Origin: Blastococcus xanthinilyticus
GTDB taxonomy: Bacteria > Actinomycetota > Actinomycetes > Mycobacteriales > Geodermatophilaceae
Assembly (NCBI RefSeq): GCF_008124835.1
Contig: NZ_VNHW01000002.1
Coordinates: forward strand, 62,001-126,000
Length of the DNA: 64,000 bases
Direction of reading: 5' to 3'
In this document: in pieces, positions 9,504 to 19,563 of the stretch
Layout: every line of letters starts with the position of its first letter
Position numbering within the stretch: the stretch's first letter is position 1
The notes under the pieces: generated by a model
What the model saw: the letters and a program-made list of their open reading frames with translations, nothing else
The model's database searches: none
What the model was told of the DNA's origin: nothing
Program-made: the position numbers and the translations under genes

Positions 9504-10928
9504 GTGAGCGACACGGAGCTGTGGGCGCGACCGGCCACGGAGCTGGCGGAGCTGATCCGGGAGAAGTCGGTCTCACCGGTCGAGATCCTCGACTCGGTGC
9601 TCGACCGGTTGGACGCCGTCGAACCGACGGTCCACGCGTTCATCACCGTCACCGACGACCTGGCGCGGGCAGAGGCGGCCGCGGCGGCCGAGCGGGCGCG
9701 GCGCGGTGAGCTGATCGGGCCGATGGACGGCATCCCGTACTCGATCAAGGACCTGGAGAACACCGCGGGCATCCGCACCACGCTCGGGTCGATGTTCTTC
9801 ACCGACAACGTCCCCGACACCGACAGCGTGGTGGCCGGCCGGCTGCGGTCCAGCGGTGGCGTCCTGCTCGGCAAGACGAACACCCCGCACTTCGGCTACA
9901 AGGACATGGCCGACAATCTCGTCGCCGAGACCACCGTCAACCCGTGGGACCCGACGCGCACGGTCGGTGGCTCCTCCGGCGGTGCCGCGGCCGCCGTGGC
10001 CGCGGGGCTCGGCCCGCTGGCGCAGGGATCCGACGGGGCGGGGTCGATCCGGATCCCGGCGGCGCTGTGCGGGGTCGTCGGCTTCAAGCCCTCGTTCGGT
10101 CGCATCCCGGTGCACCCGGGCCGGGAGTACTGGTCCCACCGCACCCACAACGGCCCGCTGACCCGCACCGTCGCGGACGCCGCGCTCATGACCGCGGTGA
10201 TGGCCGGCGACGACGACCGCGACGCCCTGTCGCTGACCTCCGAGCTCGGGGAGTTCCTGCCGCCGCCGCCGTCGGCGCACCCGCTGGCCGGGCGGAAGGT
10301 CCGCTGGAGCCCGGACCTCGGGTACGGGCTCGTGAGCGCGGAGGTGGCCCGCGTCGTCGCCGGTGCGGTGCAGGGGCTGGCGGAGCTGGGCTGCGAGGTC
10401 GAGGAGAAGGTCCCCGGGTGGGAGGACCCCAGCTCCTTCCACCGGGTCATCTACACCAGCCAGATCGCCGCCGGGATCGGCCCGCTCGCCGACCGCCACC
10501 CGGAGTGGATCGAGGACACGCTGATGCAGCTGATCTCGGTCGGCCGGTCGTTCTCGGCGGTCGAGCTCAAGACGGCGGAGATCCAGCGGGGTGCGCTCTA
10601 CAACGCCGCCCGGAGCCTCTTCGAGGAGATCGACTTCCTCGTCACCCCCGCGATGCCGCTGGTGGCGTGGCCGGCGGAACCGGGGCCGGGCCTCCGGGAG
10701 ATCGACGGGACGCCGCTGCCGCCGCACATGGGGCGGTCCTACGCGGTCAACCCGTTCAACCTGACCGGGCAGCCGGCCATCACCGTCCCGTGCGGCTGGA
10801 CCGAGGCGGGGCTACCGGTGGGTGTGCAGATCGTCGGCCGCCGGAACTCCGACATCGACGTGCTGGAGTTCGCGCACGTGCTGGAGCAGCACCTGGCGCT
10901 CACCGACCGGTGGCCGGCGCTGCCGTGA
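9504..10928 (+). CDS. Amidase signature family protein (second copy)
   Basis: A 474-residue amidase paralogous to the one at 1851-3257. The triad is Lys82 (PYSIKDLE), Ser157 (GGSSGG) and Ser181 (DGAGSIRIPAA), at identical residue numbers in both proteins. The GTG at 9504 is chosen because AGAGGAG (9492-9498) lies five bases upstream; the GTG at 9498 overlaps that site. It follows the transporter permease in the same direction and is probably co-transcribed. The two amidases differ strongly after the nucleophile, so different substrates are possible. Cytoplasmic; substrate unknown. Confidence 0.9.
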   Translation: MSDTELWARPATELAELIREKSVSPVEILDSVLDRLDAVEPTVHAFITVTDDLARAEAAAAAERARRGELIGPMDGIPYSIKDLENTAGIRTTLGSMFFTDNVPDTDSVVAGRLRSSGGVLLGKTNTPHFGYKDMADNLVAETTVNPWDPTRTVGGSSGGAAAAVAAGLGPLAQGSDGAGSIRIPAALCGVVGFKPSFGRIPVHPGREYWSHRTHNGPLTRTVADAALMTAVMAGDDDRDALSLTSELGEFLPPPPSAHPLAGRKVRWSPDLGYGLVSAEVARVVAGAVQGLAELGCEVEEKVPGWEDPSSFHRVIYTSQIAAGIGPLADRHPEWIEDTLMQLISVGRSFSAVELKTAEIQRGALYNAARSLFEEIDFLVTPAMPLVAWPAEPGPGLREIDGTPLPPHMGRSYAVNPFNLTGQPAITVPCGWTEAGLPVGVQIVGRRNSDIDVLEFAHVLEQHLALTDRWPALP

Positions 10929-11171
10929 CCGCCCGCTCCGGGCACCCGCCCGACCGCCGCGTCCCGCCGGGAGAGCCCGCCGTGCAGCGGCAGTTCCCCG
11001 GACGGTTCGAGCCCGGGTGGTTCAGTTTCCGGCCGCTGTGCGGGAGCATGGTGGGGATGCAGCCGGACCTCTGCGAGTGACCCCGGGCGGAACCGGCAGA
11101 ATCGGGTGCGACTCACGGGTGCGCCCCCAGTTCTCACCGACCGGCGCGGGATAGGCCCAGGGGGGCACAGC

Positions 11172-11762
11172 TTGCCGAAGATCGTCGACCACAACGAACG
11201 CCGTCAGTCCGTCATCGAGGCGACCTGGCGGGTGATCGCCCGGGAGGGCATCGCCAACGCGACCACGCGGGAGATCGCCCGCGAGGCCAACTGCTCCAGC
11301 GGGATCCTGGCGCACTACTTCAAGGACAAGGCCGACATCATGGCCTCGGCCATGCTGGCCGCGCACGCCGAGGTGCACGTCCGCCTCGACCCGCGGCTGA
11401 CCGGCGTGGCGTCGGTGCGCCAGTACATGCTGGAGTGCCTGCCGCTCGACGAGCGCCGCCGCTTCCTGGCCGTCATCGAGGTCAGCTTCTGGGGGCAGGC
11501 GGTCGGCAACCCCCGGCTGGTCGAGGTGAACGCCAACGAGATGGACAGCTTCCGCCGGAAGCTGCGCATCCGCCTGGTCGAGGCCCAGGAGCAGGGGGAG
11601 CTCAAGCCCGAGGTCGACGTCGAGGCCGTCGTCCGCGAGCTGCACGTGCTGATGGACGGGCTGAGCATCCAGGCGGCGCTCTACCCGCACAGCGCCCCCA
11701 AGAAGGAGCAGGTCGCCATGCTCGACGCGATCCTCGACCGGATCCGCCGGCACCCCGGCTGA
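11172..11762 (+). CDS. TetR-family transcriptional regulator (BetI-like)
   Basis: A 196-residue repressor-type protein. The N-terminal helix-turn-helix is evident in the stretch around TTREIAREANCSSGILAHYF (residues about 35-54), the signature of TetR/BetI regulators; the C-terminal two thirds form the ligand and dimer domain. The TTG at 11172 is preferred because it yields the family-typical start (M)PKIVDHNERR and has a G-rich site (AGGGGGG) upstream; the in-frame ATG at 11106 would add an atypical tail. It is the last gene of the transporter/amidase cluster and the obvious candidate to control it, which is inference from position. Confidence 0.85.
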   Translation: MPKIVDHNERRQSVIEATWRVIAREGIANATTREIAREANCSSGILAHYFKDKADIMASAMLAAHAEVHVRLDPRLTGVASVRQYMLECLPLDERRRFLAVIEVSFWGQAVGNPRLVEVNANEMDSFRRKLRIRLVEAQEQGELKPEVDVEAVVRELHVLMDGLSIQAALYPHSAPKKEQVAMLDAILDRIRRHPG

Positions 11763-11789
11763 GCCGCCCCGGAGCCCAGGGGGGCGCTC
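11761..11789. terminator. Hairpin between convergent genes
   Basis: GAGC-c-GCCCC (11761-11770, one bulged C) pairs with GGGGCGCTC (11781-11789). The hairpin overlaps the TetR stop and ends next to the stop of the convergent methyltransferase gene. Confidence 0.55.
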
Positions 11790-12651
11790 AGACCGGCGCG
11801 ACCGCCGACCAGCGCACGGTCACCTCACCGTGCCGCCACCTCCGGCTCGAGCCCACCAGCGGCCAGCCCTGCTCGCCGAGCGCCTCCACCGCCGCGGTCC
11901 AGCGCTGCCGCGGGCCGAAGGCGCTCATCCCGGCCGCCGCGGCCCACGTCGCGTCGAAGGCGCGGAGGAACTCGTGCACCGGCTGCCCGGGCACGTTGTG
12001 GTGGATCAGCGCCTTGGGCAGCCGCTCGGCGAGGTCCGAGGGCGTCGCGATGTCCGAGACCCGGGTGGCCAGCGTGAGGGTGAGCGGGCCGTCGGCGTCC
12101 AGCGCCACCCACGTGGAGCGGCGTCCCCACTCGTCGCAGGTGCCCTCGACCACCAGCCCGCCGGGGGCCAGGGCGGCGCACATGGTGTCCCAGGCCCGGG
12201 CGGCCGACTCCTCGTCGTACTGGCGCAGCACGTTGAACGCCCGCACGAGCACCGGTCGCAGGCCGGCCAGCTCGAAGCCGCCCACCCGGAAGTCCACCCG
12301 CGGCGGATCCCGGTCCGCGGCCACCGCCGCCACCCGCTCCGGGTCGATCTCCAGCCCCACGACCTCCAGCCCGGCCACCTCGGGGCCGAGGCGCTCGACC
12401 AGCTCCAGCGTGGTCACCGCCGACGCGCCGTAGCCCAGGTCGACGACCAGCGGCCGGGCGGAGTCGCGCAGCCGTGGCACCTGGGTCGCCACGATCCACC
12501 GGTCCACCCGCCGCAGCCGGTTGGCGTTGGTGGTGCCGCGGGTCGGGAGGCCGAGTGCGCGGGCGCGTCCCGCGGCCAGCCGCGGGGCCCGGCGCCGGGG
12601 CTGAGGGGACAGCGAGGCCCGGCGCTTGTGCTCGTCGCCCGCCTCGCTCAC
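11788..12651 (-). CDS. Class I SAM-dependent methyltransferase-like protein
   Basis: A 287-residue cytosolic protein with a Rossmann-type SAM-binding motif VVDLGYGASAVTT (residues about 68-80) and a following acidic strand VVGLEID. The N-terminus is very basic and Arg-rich. The motif-IV-like stretch is weak, so the methyl acceptor is not predictable. The start is GTG at 12651, with a TAGGCT -10 element 8 nt upstream on the minus strand and no ribosome-binding site, which suggests a leaderless transcript. It is divergent from murB with only 34 bp between the start codons. Confidence 0.72.
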   Translation of the reverse strand: MSEAGDEHKRRASLSPQPRRRAPRLAAGRARALGLPTRGTTNANRLRRVDRWIVATQVPRLRDSARPLVVDLGYGASAVTTLELVERLGPEVAGLEVVGLEIDPERVAAVAADRDPPRVDFRVGGFELAGLRPVLVRAFNVLRQYDEESAARAWDTMCAALAPGGLVVEGTCDEWGRRSTWVALDADGPLTLTLATRVSDIATPSDLAERLPKALIHHNVPGQPVHEFLRAFDATWAAAAGMSAFGPRQRWTAAVEALGEQGWPLVGSSRRWRHGEVTVRWSAVAPV

Positions 12652-12659
12652 CGGGAGGC

Positions 12660-12679
12660 AGCCTAGTCCCGGCTACCGT
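12660..12679. promoter_or_regulatory. Overlapping divergent -10 elements (methyltransferase / murB)
   Basis: On the minus strand TAGGCT (12660-12665) lies 8 nt before the GTG at 12651. On the plus strand TACCGT (12674-12679) lies 6 nt before the GTG at 12686. The two promoters must overlap, since each -35 region would fall on the other -10. Neither gene has a ribosome-binding site. Confidence 0.6.
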
Positions 12680-12685
12680 CGACCC

Positions 12686-13735
12686 GTGCAGCTGCGATCC
12701 GACGTCCCGCTCGCGGAGCTCACCACCCTCGCGGTGGGTGGCCCGGCCGAGCGGCTGGTGGAGGCCGAGACCGCCGACGAGCTGGTGGCGGCGGTGCGCG
12801 ACGCCGACGAGGCCGGCCGGCCGCTGCTGCTCATCGGCGGTGGGTCGAACCTGATCGCCCCGGACGAGGGCTGGCCCGGTGACGTGGTCGCCGTCCGCAG
12901 CCGGGGCATCGAGCGGCGGGGCGACGCGCTGACCGTGCAGGCGGGGGAGGACTGGGACGCCCTCGTCGCGCACACGGTGGCGGACCGGCTGGCCGGCATG
13001 GAGGCGCTCTCGGGCATCCCCGGCTCGACCGGGGCCACCCCGGTGCAGAACGTCGGCGCCTACGGCCAGGAGGTGGCGCAGACCATCACCGCCGTCCGCG
13101 TGTACGACCGCGCCGAGAAGGCCGAACGCACCCTGTCCCCGGCCGACTGCGGCTTCGCCTACCGCGACAGCCGGCTCAAGCGGGAGCCGGGCCGGTTCGT
13201 CGTCCTCGACGTGACCTTCGCCCTCGACGCCGGCGACCTGTCCCGGCCGGTGGGCTACGCGGAGCTGGCCCGCAGCCTCGGCGTCGCGATCGGGGAGCGC
13301 GCGCCGCTGGCCGACGTCCGGGAGGCGGTGCTCGCGCTGCGCCGCGGCAAGGGGATGGTCTGGGACCCCGCCGACCCCGACTCCCGCAGCGCCGGGTCGT
13401 TCTTCACCAACCCGATCGTGCCCGCCGGCTCGGCCGTCGAGGCGTGCCCCAGCTGGCCGGCCGGCGACGGGCTGGTCAAGCTGAGCGCCGCCTGGCTGGT
13501 GCAGCACGCCGGGTTCGGCCGCGGCACGAGGGAGGGGCGCGTGGGGACGTCGTCCCGGCACAGCCTCGCGCTCACCACCTCCGACGGCGCCACCGCCGCG
13601 GAGCTGCTCGCCTTCGCCGGGCGGATCGTCGACACCGTGCGGGAGCGGTTCGGCGTCACCCTGGAGCGGGAGCCGACCACACCGTCGCCCTACCGGGCGA
13701 CACCGCATCCAGCTGCCGTTCCCCCCGTGCGCTGA
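12686..13735 (+). CDS. murB: UDP-N-acetylmuramate dehydrogenase
   Basis: A 349-residue flavoenzyme that reduces UDP-GlcNAc-enolpyruvate to UDP-MurNAc with NADPH, a cytoplasmic step of peptidoglycan synthesis. FAD-binding motifs GGGSNLIAPD and SGIPGSTGATPVQNVGAYG are clear, as is the catalytic serine region RSAGSFFTNPIV. The layout is type I MurB. The GTG at 12686 is chosen because the protein then begins (M)QLRSDVPLAELTT as in homologues, and a TACCGT -10 element lies 6 nt upstream, consistent with leaderless translation. Longer upstream starts would overlap the promoter. Confidence 0.95.
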   Translation: MQLRSDVPLAELTTLAVGGPAERLVEAETADELVAAVRDADEAGRPLLLIGGGSNLIAPDEGWPGDVVAVRSRGIERRGDALTVQAGEDWDALVAHTVADRLAGMEALSGIPGSTGATPVQNVGAYGQEVAQTITAVRVYDRAEKAERTLSPADCGFAYRDSRLKREPGRFVVLDVTFALDAGDLSRPVGYAELARSLGVAIGERAPLADVREAVLALRRGKGMVWDPADPDSRSAGSFFTNPIVPAGSAVEACPSWPAGDGLVKLSAAWLVQHAGFGRGTREGRVGTSSRHSLALTTSDGATAAELLAFAGRIVDTVRERFGVTLEREPTTPSPYRATPHPAAVPPVR

Positions 13736-13752
13736 GCCGCTGAGTCGCGCCT

Positions 13753-13770
13753 GCCCGGGACCCTCCGGGC
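13753..13770. terminator. Weak hairpin between convergent murB and GNAT genes
   Basis: GCCCGG (13753-13758) can pair with CCGGGC (13765-13770) around a 6-nt loop in the 55-bp gap between convergent genes. The stem is short and there is no U-tract. Confidence 0.35.
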
Positions 13771-13790
13771 CCTCCTCGGCGCGACCACGC

Positions 13791-14285
13791 TCAGCCGGCG
13801 CGCAGGTCCAGGTGCATCACGTGCAGCCCGACGAACCCGTGCTCGGGGTGCTCGAAGGCCTCGGGCACGGTGCCGACGACGCGGAAGCCCAGCGAGCGCC
13901 ACAGCGCGACGGCGGCCGTGTTCGTCTCGACCACGGCGTTGAACTGCATCGCCCGGTAGCCGTCCGCACGCGCCGCGGCGACCACGTGCTCGCCGAGCGC
14001 CCGGCCCGCCCCGCGGCCCTGCGCGGCCGGGTCGACCATGAAGCTCGCCGTCGCGACGTGGGAGCCCCGCCCCGGGCGGTTCGGGCCGGTCTTCGCGCTG
14101 CCGAGCACGCGGTCGCCGTCCACGGCGACGAACGTGCGCCCCGGTGACGGCTCCATCCACAGCGGACGGGCCGCCTCCATCGACAGCCCGGCGGGGTAGG
14201 CGTAGGTCTCCCCGGCGTCGACCACCGCCCGGAAGATCGGGTGGATCGCGGGCCAGTCGTCCTCGGTCGCCTCCCGGATCTGCAC
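13791..14285 (-). CDS. GNAT-family N-acetyltransferase
   Basis: A 164-residue acetyltransferase resembling phosphinothricin/L-amino-acid acetyltransferases. It starts MQIREATEDDWPAI, and the acetyl-CoA pyrophosphate-binding motif AQGRGAGRAL lies near residues 90-99. A C-terminal WRSLGFRVVGTVPEAF segment is typical of the fold. The GTG start lies 3 bp after the stop of the upstream SDR gene on the same strand, so the two form a small operon. The acceptor is not known. Confidence 0.85.
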   Translation of the reverse strand: MQIREATEDDWPAIHPIFRAVVDAGETYAYPAGLSMEAARPLWMEPSPGRTFVAVDGDRVLGSAKTGPNRPGRGSHVATASFMVDPAAQGRGAGRALGEHVVAAARADGYRAMQFNAVVETNTAAVALWRSLGFRVVGTVPEAFEHPEHGFVGLHVMHLDLRAG

Positions 14286-14288
14286 GCC

Positions 14289-15074
14289 TCAGTCCTCCCG
14301 GGCGACCTTGTGCTGCGCGGCCTGGGCGCGCGGGCGCAGCACGAGCAGGTCGACGTTCACGTGGTGCGGCCGGGTGAGCGCCCACGCGATGCAGTCGGCG
14401 ACGTCGTCGGCCACCAGGGGCTCGCGCACGCCCCGGTAGACGGCGTCGGCCTTGCCCTGGTCGCCGGTCCGGTTGAGCGAGAACTCCTCCGTCTTCACCA
14501 TCCCGGGGGCGATCTCGATCACCCGGACAGGCTCACCGCACAGCTCCAGCCGCAGCGTCTCGGCCAGCGTGTGCACCCCGTGCTTGGCCGCCGTGTACGA
14601 CGCCCCGCCCTCGTAGGAGATCAGCCCGGCGGTGGAGCCCACGAACAGCACGTCGCCGGCGCCGGACGCGCGCAGCTTCGGCAGCAGCGCCTTCGTCAGC
14701 CGGACGGTGCCGAGCACGTTCACGTCGTAGGTCCGGGCCCACGAGTCCAGGTCGGCGTCGGCCACGGGGGCGGAGTCGAAGGCGCCGCCGGCGTTGTTGA
14801 CCAGCACGTCCACCCGGTCGAGGGCGGCGGTGAAGGCGTCGACCGAGCCGGGGTCGGTGACGTCGAGGGGGAGGGCGCGGGCGCCGATCGAGCTGGCGAG
14901 GGCCTCGAGCCGGTCCACCCGGCGGGCGCCGATCACGACGTCGAAGCCCTCGGCGGCGAGGCGGGTGGCCGTGGCCGCGCCGATCCCGCTCGAGGCCCCG
15001 GTGACGACGGCGGTGCGACCGGTGCCGGGCAGGGAGCCGTCCCCCGCAGGGGTCGAGGGTGAGGTACCTGACAT
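14289..15074 (-). CDS. SDR-family oxidoreductase
   Basis: A 261-residue classical short-chain dehydrogenase/reductase. It has the NAD(P)-binding motif TGASSGIGAATA, the NNAG motif, and the catalytic Ser plus YTAAK (Tyr-x3-Lys). The start ATG at 15074 is preceded on the minus strand by CAGGAT six bases upstream, a weak leaderless-type -10. An in-frame start 24 nt further upstream is possible but would overlap that element. It is the first gene of an operon with a GNAT gene and is divergent from mshA. Similar proteins act on a wide range of alcohols and ketones, so no substrate is assigned. Confidence 0.88.
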   Translation of the reverse strand: MSGTSPSTPAGDGSLPGTGRTAVVTGASSGIGAATATRLAAEGFDVVIGARRVDRLEALASSIGARALPLDVTDPGSVDAFTAALDRVDVLVNNAGGAFDSAPVADADLDSWARTYDVNVLGTVRLTKALLPKLRASGAGDVLFVGSTAGLISYEGGASYTAAKHGVHTLAETLRLELCGEPVRVIEIAPGMVKTEEFSLNRTGDQGKADAVYRGVREPLVADDVADCIAWALTRPHHVNVDLLVLRPRAQAAQHKVARED

Positions 15075-15159
15075 GCCCCCATCCTGACCCTGTTGCAAGA
15101 TGGAGGACCGACAGGGGTGCTGGTCGGGGACCCTCGCACAGAGCAGAGCGGAGGTCCAC

Positions 15160-16497
15160 GTGCCCGCTCGCCGCTACCCCGGCTCCCGCATGCCGTCCCG
15201 GGTGGCCACCCTCTCGGTGCACACCAGCCCGCTGGACCAGCCCGGGGCCGGTGACGCCGGGGGCATGAACGTCTACATCGTCGAGGCCTCCCGCCGGCTG
15301 GCCGCCCGCGGCATCGCCGTCGACGTCTTCACGCGGGCGACCTCCAGCGACCTTCCGCCGGTGGTCCAGATGTGCCCCGGGGTCACCGTGCGGCACGTCA
15401 GCGCGGGCCCGTTCGAGGGCCTGGGCAAGGAGGAGCTGCCCGCGCAGCTGTGCGCGTTCACCGCGGCGGTGCTGCGCGAGGAGGCCCAGCACGAGCCCGG
15501 GTACTACGACGTCGTGCACTCGCACTACTGGCTCTCCGGCCAGGTGGGCTGGCTGGCGCGCGACCGGTGGAGCGTGCCGCTGATCCACACCGCGCACACC
15601 CTGGCCAAGGTCAAGAACGAGGCGCTGGCCGACGGCGACCGCCCCGAGCCCCGCGCCCGCGTGATCGGCGAGGAGCAGGTGGTGGCCGAGGCCGACCGGC
15701 TGGTCGCCAACACCGACGAGGAGGCCCGCCAGCTGGTGCGGCTCTACGGCGCCGACCCCGCCCGCACGCTGGTCGTGCCGCCCGGGGTCGACCTGGACCG
15801 GTTCACCCCGGGCAGCCGGCCGGCGGCCCGCCGGGCGACCGGCATGGCCGAGGACGCCGTCGTCCTGCTGTTCGTGGGCCGGATCCAGCCGCTCAAGGCG
15901 CCGGACGTGCTGCTGACCACCGCCGCCCGGATGCTGGCCGCGGACCCCGCGCTGCGGTCCCGGCTTGAGGTGCACGTGGTCGGGGCGCCGAGCGGCTCGG
16001 GCCTGGAGGCCCCGCGCCAGCTCGAGGAGCTGGCCGCCGCCCTCGGCATCGCCCGCCTCGTCCGGTTCCACCCGCCGCAGCCGCCCGAGCGGCTGGCCGA
16101 CTTCTACCGCGCCGCCGACGTCACCGTGGTGCCCAGCCACAACGAGTCCTTCGGGCTGGTCGCGCTGGAGTCCCAGGCCTGCGGCACCCCCGTCGTGGCC
16201 GCAGCGGTCGGCGGGCTGCCGACGGCGGTCCGGGACGGCGTCTCCGGTGTCCTCGTCGACGGGCACGACCCCGGCGACTACGCCGCCGCGGTCCGGGCGG
16301 TGCTGGCCCGCCGCGAGCTGCTGGCCGCCGGCGCCCGCCGGCACGCCGCCCGGTTCTCCTGGGACCGCACCGCGGACGCCCTCGTCGAGGCGTACGCATC
16401 GGCCGCCGTGGACATGGCCGCCGGGCCGGTGCGCCCGGCCCGGGAGCGGCGCGGCGGGGCACTGCGGGCGCTGCCGGGGATGGGGGTGGCCCGGTGA
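15160..16497 (+). CDS. mshA: D-inositol-3-phosphate glycosyltransferase
   Basis: A 445-residue GT4 glycosyltransferase that joins GlcNAc from UDP-GlcNAc to 1-L-myo-inositol 1-phosphate, the first step of mycothiol synthesis. Family marks are [20 protein letters not shown] near the N-terminus, the HSHYWLSG segment, and the C-terminal nucleotide-sugar motif [20 protein letters not shown]. The GTG at 15160 has GCGGAGG 5 bases upstream; the ATG at 15100 would add an unconserved tail. It overlaps the next gene as GTGA. The mshA-YbjN-gpm order matches that of mycobacteria, which strengthens the call. Confidence 0.95.
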   Translation: MPARRYPGSRMPSRVATLSVHTSPLDQPGAGDAGGMNVYIVEASRRLAARGIAVDVFTRATSSDLPPVVQMCPGVTVRHVSAGPFEGLGKEELPAQLCAFTAAVLREEAQHEPGYYDVVHSHYWLSGQVGWLARDRWSVPLIHTAHTLAKVKNEALADGDRPEPRARVIGEEQVVAEADRLVANTDEEARQLVRLYGADPARTLVVPPGVDLDRFTPGSRPAARRATGMAEDAVVLLFVGRIQPLKAPDVLLTTAARMLAADPALRSRLEVHVVGAPSGSGLEAPRQLEELAAALGIARLVRFHPPQPPERLADFYRAADVTVVPSHNESFGLVALESQACGTPVVAAAVGGLPTAVRDGVSGVLVDGHDPGDYAAAVRAVLARRELLAAGARRHAARFSWDRTADALVEAYASAAVDMAAGPVRPARERRGGALRALPGMGVAR

Positions 16498-17054
16498 GCC
16501 GGTCGTCGGGAGCCCGCGGCGTCGCCGAGCTTGACGCCGTGATCGAGCAGACGCTGCGGGACAGCGAGCTGGTGCACGACCACCCGCGCCCGGGCACCTG
16601 GCTGGTGGACCTCCCCGGCAGCAAGAAGCTCAAGACCGTCTGCGGGCTGATCGTGGGGGAGCACTCGCTCCGGGTCGAGGCGTTCGTCTGCCGCCAGCCC
16701 GACGAGAACCGCGAGCAGCTGTGGACCTACCTGCTCCAGCACAACGCCCGCATGTACGGCGTGGCCTACTCGGTCGACGCGGTGGGCGACATCTACCTGA
16801 CCGGCCGGCTGCCGCACGCCGCCGTCACGCCCGAGGAGCTCGACCGGGTCCTGGGCGCGGTGCTCAGCTACGCCGACGACCACTTCAACACCATGCTCGA
16901 GATCGGGTTCGGCACCTCGATCCGCCGCGAGTGGGAGTGGCGGGTGAAGCGGGGGGAGTCCCTGCGCAACCTCGAGGCGTTCACCGCCTTCGTCGAGTCC
17001 GCGCAGCGCACCGGCGGGCATCCCACCGGCGCCGACCCCGCCTCGGGGGCGTGA
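16494..17054 (+). CDS. YbjN domain-containing protein
   Basis: A 186-residue acidic cytosolic protein of the YbjN family, a fold resembling type III secretion chaperones. The conserved core runs from [14 protein letters not shown] to [16 protein letters not shown], followed by a helical end. The molecular role of the family is unknown. It overlaps mshA by a GTGA junction and overlaps the following MFS gene in the same way, so all three are probably one transcript. The mshA neighbour position is conserved in mycobacteria. Confidence 0.85.
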   Translation: MSRSSGARGVAELDAVIEQTLRDSELVHDHPRPGTWLVDLPGSKKLKTVCGLIVGEHSLRVEAFVCRQPDENREQLWTYLLQHNARMYGVAYSVDAVGDIYLTGRLPHAAVTPEELDRVLGAVLSYADDHFNTMLEIGFGTSIRREWEWRVKRGESLRNLEAFTAFVESAQRTGGHPTGADPASGA

Positions 17055-18643
17055 CCGCGACGGACAAGTCGCAGCCGGGCGCGGTGGCGCCCGGGGACGA
17101 GCTGCCACCCGGCTACGCGCGGCGCTGGTGGGTGCTGGCCACCATGACGGTCTGCCTGCTCGTCGTGATCATGGGGAACACGATCCTCAACGTCGCCCTG
17201 CCCACGCTGCAGCGGGAGCTGGACGCCACCCAGGGCGAGCTCCAGTGGGTGGTGGACGCCTACATCCTGGTGTTCGCCGGGCTGCTGTTCACCTGGGGCG
17301 TCATCGGCGACCGGATCGGCCGCCGCCGGGTGCTGCTGATCGGGCTCGGCATCTTCGCCGTGGGCTCGGTGTTCGCCGCGCTGAGCGACAGCCCGCTGGA
17401 GCTCATCGGCTGGCGCGCGGTGATGGGCCTCGGCGGTGCGGCGGTCCAGCCGACGACGCTGGCGGTCATCACCAACGTCTTCCCGGCCCGCGAGCGCGGG
17501 CGGGCGATCGGGGTGTGGGCCGGGACGGCGGGGATCGCCGTCGCGGGTGGCCCGCTGGCCGGCGGCGCGGTGCTGGAGCACTTCTGGTGGGGGGCGGTCT
17601 TCCTCGTCGGCGTCCCCGTGGCGCTGCTCGGCGTCGTCGCCGTGCTCGCCTTCGTCCCGGAGTCGAAGGACCCCTCCCCGGGCCGGCTCGACCTGCCCGG
17701 CGTGCTGCTGTCCATCGTCGCGCTCGCCGGCCTGGTCTACGGGATCATCCACGGCGGCAGCGGCGCCGGCTGGGGCACGGCCGGCGTCCTGGTGCCGCTG
17801 GTGGGCGGCGTCGTCCTGCTGGCGCTCTTCGTCTGGCTGCAGCGGCGGTCGGCCCACCCGGCGCTGGACGTCTCGCTGTTCCGCAACCCGGCGTTCTCCG
17901 CGGCCGCGGCGGCGCTCGGGCTCAACTTCTTCGCGCTCCTGGGCGCCACCTTCTACCTGGTCTTCTACCTGCAGGGCGTGCGCGGGTACTCGCCGCTGCA
18001 GAGCGGTGCGGCGCTGATCCCGGTGGCCCTCGGCATGGCGCTCATGGCGCCCCGGAGCTCCGGGCTGGCCGAGCGGTTCGGGGCCAAGGCCGTCTGCGCG
18101 ACGGGCTTCGTGCTGATCACGCTGTCGTTCCTGGGCGTGCAGCTGCTGGACCTCACCTCGCCGGTGTGGCTGCTCCTCGCGGTGCTCTCGGTGCAGGGCC
18201 TGGGCATGGGCGCGGTGATGGCGCCGGCGACGGAGTCGATCATGTCCGTCGTCCCCCGGGAGAAGGCCGGCGCGGGCGCGGCGGTGAACAACTCGGTCCG
18301 CCAGGTCGGCGGTGCCCTCGGCGTCGCCATCCTGGGGTCGCTGCTCGCCGCGTCCTACGCGGCCCAGCTGGGGGACGACGTCGACCGGTTGCCCGCCGGC
18401 GCCCGCGACGGGGCCAGCCAGTCGATCGTCGCGACCCTGGACGTGGTGCGGCGCGTGACGGCCGAGGGGACGCCGGAGGCGGCCCGGGCCGCGGGCGAGC
18501 TGGTGGCGCCGGCCCGGGAGGCGTTCGTCTCGGCCATGCACACCACGGCGATCGGCACCGCCGCGGCCACCTCCGTCGCGGCGGTCGTCGTCCTCCTGTG
18601 GCTCCCGGGCCGGCGCGAGCGGGAAGCGGACCCGCGCGGCTGA
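17051..18643 (+). CDS. MFS transporter, DHA2 (EmrB/QacA) family
   Basis: A 530-residue membrane exporter with about 14 hydrophobic helices, probably driven by the proton gradient. The TM1 region carries [17 protein letters not shown], and the loop 2-3 motif is [16 protein letters not shown] (motif A). Motif C-like Gly/Pro-rich segments follow near TM5 ([15 protein letters not shown]). A loop rich in Asp/Ala lies between the last two helices. The GTG start overlaps the YbjN stop. Members export drugs, dyes or small metabolites; the substrate is unknown. Confidence 0.9.
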   Translation: MTATDKSQPGAVAPGDELPPGYARRWWVLATMTVCLLVVIMGNTILNVALPTLQRELDATQGELQWVVDAYILVFAGLLFTWGVIGDRIGRRRVLLIGLGIFAVGSVFAALSDSPLELIGWRAVMGLGGAAVQPTTLAVITNVFPARERGRAIGVWAGTAGIAVAGGPLAGGAVLEHFWWGAVFLVGVPVALLGVVAVLAFVPESKDPSPGRLDLPGVLLSIVALAGLVYGIIHGGSGAGWGTAGVLVPLVGGVVLLALFVWLQRRSAHPALDVSLFRNPAFSAAAAALGLNFFALLGATFYLVFYLQGVRGYSPLQSGAALIPVALGMALMAPRSSGLAERFGAKAVCATGFVLITLSFLGVQLLDLTSPVWLLLAVLSVQGLGMGAVMAPATESIMSVVPREKAGAGAAVNNSVRQVGGALGVAILGSLLAASYAAQLGDDVDRLPAGARDGASQSIVATLDVVRRVTAEGTPEAARAAGELVAPAREAFVSAMHTTAIGTAAATSVAAVVVLLWLPGRREREADPRG

Positions 18644-18716
18644 TCGGCCCCCGGTGCAGCGGAGATGTCGGTGGCCGGGGCTGCCCGGCCGCACGGCGTC
18701 GGGCAGGATGGCGCCC

Positions 18717-19475
18717 GTGACGACCTCCCCCGGAACGCTGGTGCTGCTCCGCCACGGCGAGAGCGAGTGGAACAAGGCCAACCTCTTCACCGGGTGGGTG
18801 GACGTCCCGCTGACGGACAAGGGCCGGCAGGAGGCCGCCCGCGGGGGCCGGCTGATGGTCGAGCACGGGGTGCTCCCCGACGTCTCACACACCTCGCTGC
18901 TCCGGCGGGCGATCATGACCGCCGAGCTCGCCCTGCACGAGGCCGACCGGCAGTGGATCCCGGTGCAGCGGTCGTGGCGGCTCAACGAGCGGCACTACGG
19001 CGCGCTGCAGGGCAAGGACAAGGCCGCGACGCTCGCCGAGTACGGCGAGGAGCAGTTCATGACCTGGCGCCGCTCCTACGACACCCCGCCCCCGCCGATC
19101 GAGCCGGGCAGCGAGTACTCCCAGGACGGCGACGCCCGCTACGCCTTCCTGCCGCCGGAGGCCCGGCCGACGACGGAGTGCCTGGCCGACGTGGTCGTCC
19201 GGATGCTGCCCTACTGGTACGACGCGATCGTGCCCGACCTGCGGATGGGCCGGACCGTGCTCGTCGCGGCGCACGGCAACAGCCTGCGTGCCCTGGTGAA
19301 GCACCTCGACGGCATGGGCGAGGACGAGGTCGTGGGGCTGAACATCCCCACCGGCATCCCGCTGCGCTACGACCTCGACGACGACCTGCGACCGGTGAAG
19401 CCCGGTGGCCAGTACCTCGACCCCGACGCCGCCGCCGCCGCGATCGAGGCGGTCAAGAACCAGGGCAAGCACTGA
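18717..19475 (+). CDS. gpmA: 2,3-bisphosphoglycerate-dependent phosphoglycerate mutase
   Basis: A 252-residue glycolytic enzyme that interconverts 3- and 2-phosphoglycerate. The phosphohistidine loop is [10 protein letters not shown] (His about residue 11), and the second catalytic His lies in [17 protein letters not shown]. Length and the RHYGALQG motif identify the cofactor-dependent GpmA family. The GTG at 18717 is preceded by CAGGAT seven bases upstream and no ribosome-binding site, so it may be leaderless. It is followed by a tandem repeat array and the convergent phoU. Confidence 0.95.
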   Translation: MTTSPGTLVLLRHGESEWNKANLFTGWVDVPLTDKGRQEAARGGRLMVEHGVLPDVSHTSLLRRAIMTAELALHEADRQWIPVQRSWRLNERHYGALQGKDKAATLAEYGEEQFMTWRRSYDTPPPPIEPGSEYSQDGDARYAFLPPEARPTTECLADVVVRMLPYWYDAIVPDLRMGRTVLVAAHGNSLRALVKHLDGMGEDEVVGLNIPTGIPLRYDLDDDLRPVKPGGQYLDPDAAAAAIEAVKNQGKH

Positions 19476-19563
19476 TGAACCGACCCCGGAGGGGTCGGTG
19501 AGGAGGTGCTGGAGCCGCCCTGCGAGGGCTCACTCTGCGCAACCACGCGTTGTCGCGCCGAGT

